Under the pieces are notes generated by a model, which did no database searches, was not told where the DNA came from, and worked only from the letters and a program-made list of their open reading frames with translations. Made by a program: the position numbers and the translations under genes. Positions 60,001-64,000 of a stretch of 64,000 nucleotides of DNA are shown here, piece by piece. The stretch spans positions 34,423 to 98,422 of the forward strand of contig NMRA01000595.1 in assembly GCA_002633005.1 (NCBI GenBank), read 5' to 3'. Source of the DNA: Phoronis australis. Lineage: Eukaryota > Phoronida > Phoronidae. How positions within the stretch are numbered: position 1 is the first letter of the stretch; the number at the start of each line of letters is the position of its first letter.

Positions 60001-63000
60001 GTTACAAACATTTCATTTTGTACAAATCAAACGGTACTGTGCTTGACTGTTTTTAGCTGAGGGTATTCTATTCCTGATCACAGGAAAGTACTTTGCCCGA
60101 AATCAAAATTCTTTTTTCTCTTCCAAAGTCAACTCCATATAATTGCTTTATTTTTTGTAATACGAAAGCATATTTGTTTTAAAGAAGTCTTCTGGATATT
60201 TTCCCAAAACGTTTGCGCCCGTCCACGAAAAGTGAAAATTAAATTGTTTTATTGAACTTATTGCAACAGCTTTGTGTTCAGTAAGCCCATCTCAAAATTG
60301 TAAAAGACAGCAATTCTTTGTCATGATGTTTCTTCAATTTCTTTTTATATAATATACAATGCTTTAAATATGACTAATCCCTGACTGAGGTCTGATTCCT
60401 CAACACCTTTCTAGAGCACTTCAAACCATCTGACAACTTTCTCTATTCTCCAGCTCAACAGTGCTAACTCCCTGGGCGACCAAGTCCAAGAGGAGATCCA
60501 ACGACTCAATGCTTCCCTCCAACACTTCAATCGTCTTATGGTTGTTGACGATGGTGACGTTCAACAGGCCAACATTAGCCTGACTTCTGCTGATGGAGAT
60601 CTGAGCATTATAAATGCAGCCATGTTGAATACACGCAACTTGGTGACTGAGGGAAGTGGCAAGTTGCGAAGTGAGTGCGATTATTTAATGCAACAATGTC
60701 TGAATGTCTGTCATAAAACTTGATTTGGTACCAATGAATATAAACAAATACTTGTCATGTCAGAGTTCAAATTTCGCTTCGAAATTCTTGAACCCTAGGT
60801 TCCCTGAGGACTACAAAATATGCATCCTAGCAAAGTCTTTTTAAAAAGTTTTGACTGCTTTACAGCACATATCGTATTTCCATCTAATTATCCAAACACA
60901 GGAGGGTGAGATCAAGGCTTGATATTCTGGTTGCTAACTGGTGAAGTGTATCGGGATGACTCCAGTTTTGAGATGTGCGCGTGTTGGGAACTTTATGCCT
61001 TTCGTGTAATTTGCTGTCTTTGCAATTGAGTGTGTGTGAAAGTTTCTCGCGATGATGGCTAAATGCTGGTGGAAATCACAGCTAGGGTAGCGGGAATGTC
61101 GGACTATTTTTAGTGTGCATCATTATATGACTGTTAATTCTTGACTCATGAATCATATCCATACGCAATGTAACCCACTAAAGCGCCACCTATTGCCTTT
61201 GTGCACAGATGAGCTGGTCACATTGAAGGACCAACTTGCTACTCAGATCAGCGGTCTGGATCAGATAGAGGAGGTACTAACTGCTCTGTCCACTACCATT
61301 GGTCAGAAGGTTGCCGCGGTAACAGCCGATGTTGTGACCATTGAGGCGAGGACTCAAAATATTGTCAACATATCCAACCTAGCTAGTCAGGTGAGAATGT
61401 TTTTCTTGGATGAGATTAGATTATGTAATTTGTAATTTAAATTATACCATTCCTGTGTTTATCACACCTATACTGGACTGTTGGAGAATATATTGCCATG
61501 GTTAGGACAAGATTTAAGAAGTAATTTTAAAACTTGTTGGATCGGGTGCTTTAAGGCAAACACTCAAGTTGACTTACTTAAAAATAATGCGTATTTCAGA
61601 TTTATTTGTTTCTCAGCTGAATGCCTTTTTTAGTTAATGGTTAATATGCGGTAATTGTCCACTCATTCCACTCAATGTACAATCAGTAATTCTCTACTTA
61701 TTTCACACTAAAATGATTGCCAAATTGGTCGTTTTCCAAAATTCATTCAGTTACCCTTTTGCAAGTTATGCGAATTCTAAGAAAATGTAAGTTTGTGACA
61801 CCTGTTCCCTACAATTCAGGCGTGTAATAAAATGAAATGTTCTTAATCTTCCCTTTTAGGGGCACTTTTAGAAATTATAGAATTCCACTTGTCGTCCATA
61901 TTGGTTGCTAAATAAATGAAGATATACCGTAGTGCCAACGATAAGAACAATTTTCCAGATGGCCAAAAGTAGCGAGGCTCTGCATCAGAATGTCACGTCC
62001 CGGATATCCATTCTCAACAACTTGGTAACCTCTATACGTGCTCTTGAGACAACGCTGCAAAAGCAGGCAACAGAGGGCACCACCACTGTCAGTGTCCTTA
62101 TTCAGGAAGTCACAGACATTGCTGTTCAAGTGGACAGCATCGGTGATGTCCCCTATAGTACACAGGCGTTACTACAGCAAGCGGAGATGTTGAAGACGTC
62201 TGCTGAGAATCTGAGGGACCAGGTAAATTATTTGTGAATTTAAAAATATGTAGAAAAAATCGGTCATGCTTTTTATACTCATCAGTTATATGATATCCCA
62301 TGATTTTAATTAATATTTGTTTGATGATCATGTTAGATCTTGTTATTTGAAGATATTGATGTGATTTGAGTTAGACCTTGTTATGGGTAGTTCCAGTGGT
62401 GTAGTATGCTTGTTATGAAGTATTTATCTGGCAGGTGGCGCTGTGACATTAATGAAGCCCAGTGGCCTCACCAAAGTAATGAATCTCCACTTAGGTTGTT
62501 AGTGCAAAAGGCACACGATAAAGTCAGTTGTTAATATACCGAGGACTGTCCAATGAGTGATAGCGGTCGTATATCTGCTTTGAACAGTGTGTAGGGCGTC
62601 ACTTGCTCACAGGTGACAATTATCAAAAACTTCATTGAAGGAAAATGAAATTAAGGGCCTTATTGATAAGTCTCAAGGCTTAGAGTTATCCTCTTTGGTT
62701 TCAATTTCTTCTTTTTTTCGTTTCCAGTTTCTTCTTTTTCGTCTTTTTTATCACGATTTTGACTTTATTCATGCAAAACATTTATTTCAGTTAAATTTTA
62801 CAACACAAACCATTTCTATCACACAAGCTTAATATTTATTTGTGGAACAATACGTCACTCATTGGTCATTCCAAACCCTGAAGACTATATTTAACCAAAA
62901 ACTAGAAATGGTAGATTTCAACTCTGTTAAAGTATCTGAATGCAAAAAGCCCGTGGCATTTGATTTTTGACTGATTGCTAATCCACCATTAATTGGATCA

Positions 63001-63977
63001 CGTGACCACATGTTTTTTGTCGAGTCTAGCAAAACGAAAACTACATTCATAGCAAAACAACGTTATCGATAACGAGACAATGTTTAATTTTTTTATTGCT
63101 ACACAAATAAATGACAATACATTAAATACAAATATTTAGCCCAGAAATTGAATCATTAGTTTGATATGAGTACTCAAGATGTGATATCAAAAATTATGAT
63201 TTCGTTTTTGTTTTATGCAACTTTAGATAGATTTTTCTTCATGGAAATCATTAAAAGTGAAATATATTAAAATCAAAATAATCCTAACAGTATCTTGGAG
63301 AGCAGTGCATGATGGGATCTGAAGGTTTTATATGAATCCAAACAGCCATTTCTGAGATATTATGCTACAGAATTGGACAGATTTGAAAATTTTCTGTTGT
63401 CCTACGAAATTTCAAAACTCACCGGTATAAAATAATGTAAATATTTCGTTGACATGTGACTTTGTCGTAGTCTTACTAACATTCTAACTGTTGCTGATTT
63501 TCATGTTATTCGGTCGGTGAATTGTGTCAGATAGTGAAAAATGACAGATAATTGCAATGAAATGTGTTATTTGTTTTACAAGCGCTGAAAAACTCTTTGG
63601 CTTCAAAGTACATTTCACGACGGTTGTATATGGATTTAAAGTTAGATTATAATGTTGTATGAGTCATAGTGTTGTAGTGTAATGTATCGAAATATGTTTG
63701 AGTCTCATTTCTGTAGACAAACTGTTTCTGCTTCTACAGTCCAACCAAGCTTTGGTCACTAACCAGACAACAGCGGAGAAAGTGAGGAATTCTCAGCAAG
63801 TCACAGGCCAGCTTACAAACGATGTAGTGGCACTGCTCGGCCAATCAGAAAGGGTTTTACAAAATGCCCAGACTGCACATGCTCAGGCTGAGGCAGCCAG
63901 CCAATTAGAAGCTGACACATTCAGAAGGGCAGAAGAAATGTTGTTAGTAATGAAGGAGTTTGATCAACAATCAACAG
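39346..63977 (+). CDS. Laminin chain with beta-type N-terminal half and gamma-type C-terminal half (3' end beyond window)
   Basis: Twenty-five exons join into a single open frame of 5032 nt (1677 codons): 39346-39594, 40642-41060, 41867-42076, 42705-42877, 44391-44558, 45048-45227, 45762-45910, 46483-46778, 47268-47455, 47757-47918, 48490-48552, 49150-49287, 50403-50549, 51185-51301, 51653-51860, 52893-53126, 53769-54058, 54538-54699, 55168-55428, 58440-58580, 58933-59108, 60454-60670, 61209-61390, 61959-62222 and 63740-63977. Every junction is GT-AG and in phase. Domain order is signal peptide, LN, five LE, LIVB, four LE, IV-A inside an LE, short domain III, coiled coil. Laminins are secreted heterotrimers of basement membranes; the LN domain drives network assembly and the coiled coil drives chain pairing. 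Known beta chains have LIVB and known gamma chains have IV-A; here one chain has both. The exon joining is my own reading and has no transcript support. The end of the coiled coil is outside the window. Confidence 0.9.
39755..39820 (-). repeat. tRNA-like sequence (tRNA-derived SINE or tRNA relic)
   Basis: On the minus strand, TGGCTCAGTGG (39811-39801) fits the RNA polymerase III A box. GAGTTCAAAGC (around 39778-39768) fits the B box, at tRNA-like spacing. The flanks do not form a clear acceptor stem, so this is not a functional tRNA gene. It lies in the first laminin intron. Confidence 0.5.
42705..46600 (+). CDS. Laminin: five LE (laminin-type EGF) repeats, LE1-LE5
   Basis: Residues 293 to about 555, in five exons beginning at 42705, 44391, 45048, 45762 and 46483. 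Each LE has the eight-Cys pattern; LE1 starts [12 protein letters not shown]2 [12 protein letters not shown]3 CACEANG, LE4 CQCNLNG and LE5 [10 protein letters not shown]5 breaks after [16 protein letters not shown], exactly the way beta-chain LE5 runs into LIVB (RRCxxVxxGYYxxxLD). Five LE before domain IV is the beta-chain count; gamma chains have about four before their IV-A. Most LE introns are in phase 1. Confidence 0.9.
42877..44390. other. Laminin intron with hairpin duplication
   Basis: A 1.5-kb intron. It holds a 38-bp unit repeated twice in tandem (43874-43911, 43912-43949) plus part of a third. Each unit contains the palindrome-like TACTGTAT...ATACAGTA. Nothing coding is recognised. 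Confidence 0.7.
43874..43959 (+). repeat. 38-bp tandem repeat with internal hairpin
   Basis: Unit TTGTACTGTATGGCTGTAGT then ATACAGTACAGTCACTGC, present 2.3 times without mismatch. Each unit can fold on TACTGTAT / ATACAGTA. Confidence 0.9.
46600..49287 (+). CDS. Laminin: beta-type domain IV (LIVB / LF)
   Basis: About residues 556-798, spread over the end of the exon at 46483-46778 plus 47268-47455, 47757-47918, 48490-48552 and 49150-49287. Diagnostic matches to beta chains are LALRFTN (strand), [17 protein letters not shown] (beta: IDSLVLMPRVxELE) and the end [17 protein letters not shown] (beta: SxxIYNGALPCNCDP). The small exon 48490-48552 is followed by an in-frame TGA about 45 nt past its donor, so failure to splice would end the protein here. 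The LF domain is a globular insert known only from beta-type chains in the families I know. Confidence 0.82.
49757..50271 (+). mobile_element. Short hAT-like DNA transposon (non-autonomous), with 6-bp target duplication
   Basis: A 503-bp element (49763-50265) with perfect 13-bp inverted ends CAGGGCTTGGAAT and ATTCCAAGCCCTG. It is flanked by the direct repeat ATCAAA on both sides (49757-49762, 50266-50271). The CAGGG terminus is typical of hAT elements. hAT duplications are usually 8 bp, with shorter ones in some lineages. The inside is rich in TTTCCGCG-type words and has no intact transposase. It lies in the laminin intron before the exon at 50403. Confidence 0.85.
50403..53126 (+). CDS. Laminin: LE repeats between the two domain IV modules
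   Basis: Residues about 799-1033, in four exons. The first LE ([11 protein letters not shown]...[18 protein letters not shown]) resembles beta-chain LE6 after LIVB. The second LE is irregular, with an inserted stretch ([19 protein letters not shown]) between its Cys pairs. The fourth ends [20 protein letters not shown], which reads like the gamma-chain FFNLESSNPRGCTPCFCFGH. The CFCYGHG half-repeat with VSCTSAKGF is the gamma-type LE that is split by domain IV-A. The changeover from beta-like to gamma-like therefore lies within this block. Confidence 0.85.
50791..50880 (+). mobile_element. Hairpin MITE, laminin intron copy 1
   Basis: Termini TAGTCTG / CAGACTA and long inner arms ATTTTGAGAACCAGTTT / AAACTGGTTCTCAAAAT around the core GATGCCTGTTATTCAGTGGA. 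About 90 bp. One of a family of such hairpins in this window. Confidence 0.8.
52268..52358 (+). mobile_element. Hairpin MITE, laminin intron copy 2
   Basis: Ends AGTCACTTA / TAAGTGACT. The inner arms are diverged (TTTTGAAAAGCATTTTG / AAAACTGATTCTCAAAA), and the core is shortened to GATGCCTGTGGAG. Confidence 0.75.
53769..54699 (+). CDS. Laminin: gamma/alpha-type domain IV-A (L4)
   Basis: About residues 1034-1184, exons 53769-54058 and 54538-54699. [20 protein letters not shown] matches the L4 signature (gamma1: PAKFLGKQVLSYGQNLSFSF). [18 protein letters not shown] matches the LxxLTxIxIR helix-strand, and [12 protein letters not shown] matches the end of the domain (DDVTLASA). It re-enters the split LE at [13 protein letters not shown]. 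The first part of L4 (the usual D-G-W segment) is not seen, so the domain is shorter than in vertebrates, or one exon in intron 53127-53768 was missed. Confidence 0.85.
55040..55130 (+). repeat. CAA/CAG-rich microsatellite
   Basis: Run of CAACAA, CAGCAA and AGCAGCAAC triplets ending about 40 bp before a laminin acceptor (exon starts 55168). It is intronic and is interrupted rather than pure. Confidence 0.85.
55168..58580 (+). CDS. Laminin: shortened domain III
   Basis: About residues 1185-1318. Exon 55168-55428 closes the split LE ([17 protein letters not shown]) and has one LE ([10 protein letters not shown]) fused to half of another ([18 protein letters not shown]). Exon 58440-58580 has one LE starting [15 protein letters not shown]. 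Gamma1 has about six LE here, so roughly three are gone. The nidogen-binding sequence NIDPNAV of gamma1 is absent. The intron before 58440 is 3 kb and could hide exons, but the frame joins without them. Confidence 0.85.
55616..55715 (+). mobile_element. Hairpin MITE, laminin intron copy 3
   Basis: Ends TAGTCACTTACAGG / CCTGTAAGTTACTA, with inner GAACCAGTTTGATG and AAAACTTGTTCTC. 100 bp. Best example of the outer inverted repeat. Confidence 0.8.
57324..57423 (+). mobile_element. Hairpin MITE, laminin intron copy 4
   Basis: Ends TAGCCACTCACAGG / TTTAAATGACTA, with inner TTTTGAGAACCAGTTTGATG and GGAGAAAACTGGTTCT. 100 bp. Confidence 0.78.
58933..63977 (+). CDS. Laminin: start of the coiled-coil domain (incomplete)
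   Basis: Residues 1319-1677 in five exons (58933-59108, 60454-60670, 61209-61390, 61959-62222, 63740-63977). It opens [20 protein letters not shown], which reads like gamma1 CPACYRLVKDKV, with the Cys pair that links the three chains. The rest is heptad-like, rich in Leu, Gln and Ala. [15 protein letters not shown] resembles gamma1 NDILNNLKDFDRRVN. The beta-chain Cys-containing loop (L-alpha) is not seen. The last visible exon ends in phase 1 at a GTAACA donor, and the gene continues to the right. Confidence 0.85.
59109..60453. other. Laminin intron with duplication 3 and a one-haplotype insertion
   Basis: A 140-bp segment at 59128-59267 recurs at 59540-59679, starting right after the ambiguous base 59539. 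Between them, 59268-59538 begins CCGTATTCGCCGTAATAACC and has runs such as ATAAGCGCCC, typical of an inserted repeat element. Confidence 0.75.
62223..63739. other. Laminin intron, nothing recognised
   Basis: 1.5 kb of AT-rich sequence. No repeat, exon or RNA gene that I can support. Confidence 0.5.
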
Positions 63978-64000
63978 GTAACATTTTGTAGACTTTATTG

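Overview
The window is eukaryotic nuclear DNA from an invertebrate animal. Genes are split by canonical GT-AG introns, mostly 0.3 to 3 kb long. The background is AT-rich, with many short interspersed repeats and minisatellites. The species cannot be named from the sequence. The gene content and intron sizes fit a heterozygous, probably marine, invertebrate such as a cephalochordate, hemichordate, echinoderm or lophotrochozoan.

Layout. (1) 1-22975, plus strand: the 3' part of a whirlin (WHRN) gene. It holds the PDZ1-PDZ2 linker exon (present twice), the first half of PDZ2, low-complexity middle exons, and a complete PDZ3 with the stop codon. Its introns hold a 1.84-kb tandem duplication, a 218-base assembly gap, a perfect 24 x 22 bp minisatellite and several copies of a diverged dispersed repeat. 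(2) 25.8-28.9 kb: a TTAA-flanked Kolobok-like DNA transposon inside a second tandem duplication. (3) 29029-32562, minus strand: a complete four-exon TSEN15 gene (tRNA-splicing endonuclease subunit). (4) 32878-34113, plus strand: an intronless RING-H2 protein divergently arranged with TSEN15. (5) 34.1-39.3 kb: non-coding, with a GC-rich island and a second 22-bp minisatellite. (6) 39346-63977 and onward, plus strand: a large laminin gene. I could join 25 coding exons into one uninterrupted 5032-nt frame that runs off the right edge.

The most striking object is the laminin. Its N-terminal half has the order of a laminin beta chain: LN, five LE repeats, a beta-type domain IV (LIVB/LF), then LE repeats. 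It then continues into a gamma-type domain IV (IV-A/L4) embedded in an LE repeat, a shortened domain III, and a coiled coil that opens with the gamma-like Cys-x-x-Cys-Tyr motif. One chain therefore carries both kinds of domain IV.

A second theme is assembly structure. Three of the four single-N positions in the window sit exactly at one end of a tandemly duplicated segment. At each of these the breakpoint coincides with a transposon-like insertion present in only one copy. The simplest reading is unmerged haplotypes, so the apparent duplication of the whirlin exon should be treated with suspicion.

The genes do not form one pathway. Whirlin is a scaffold of sensory and ciliary membranes, TSEN15 acts in nuclear tRNA splicing, the RING protein is a putative ubiquitin ligase, and the laminin is a secreted basement-membrane chain. 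Linkage of TSEN15 with a LAMC-type laminin also exists on human 1q25 and may be ancestral.
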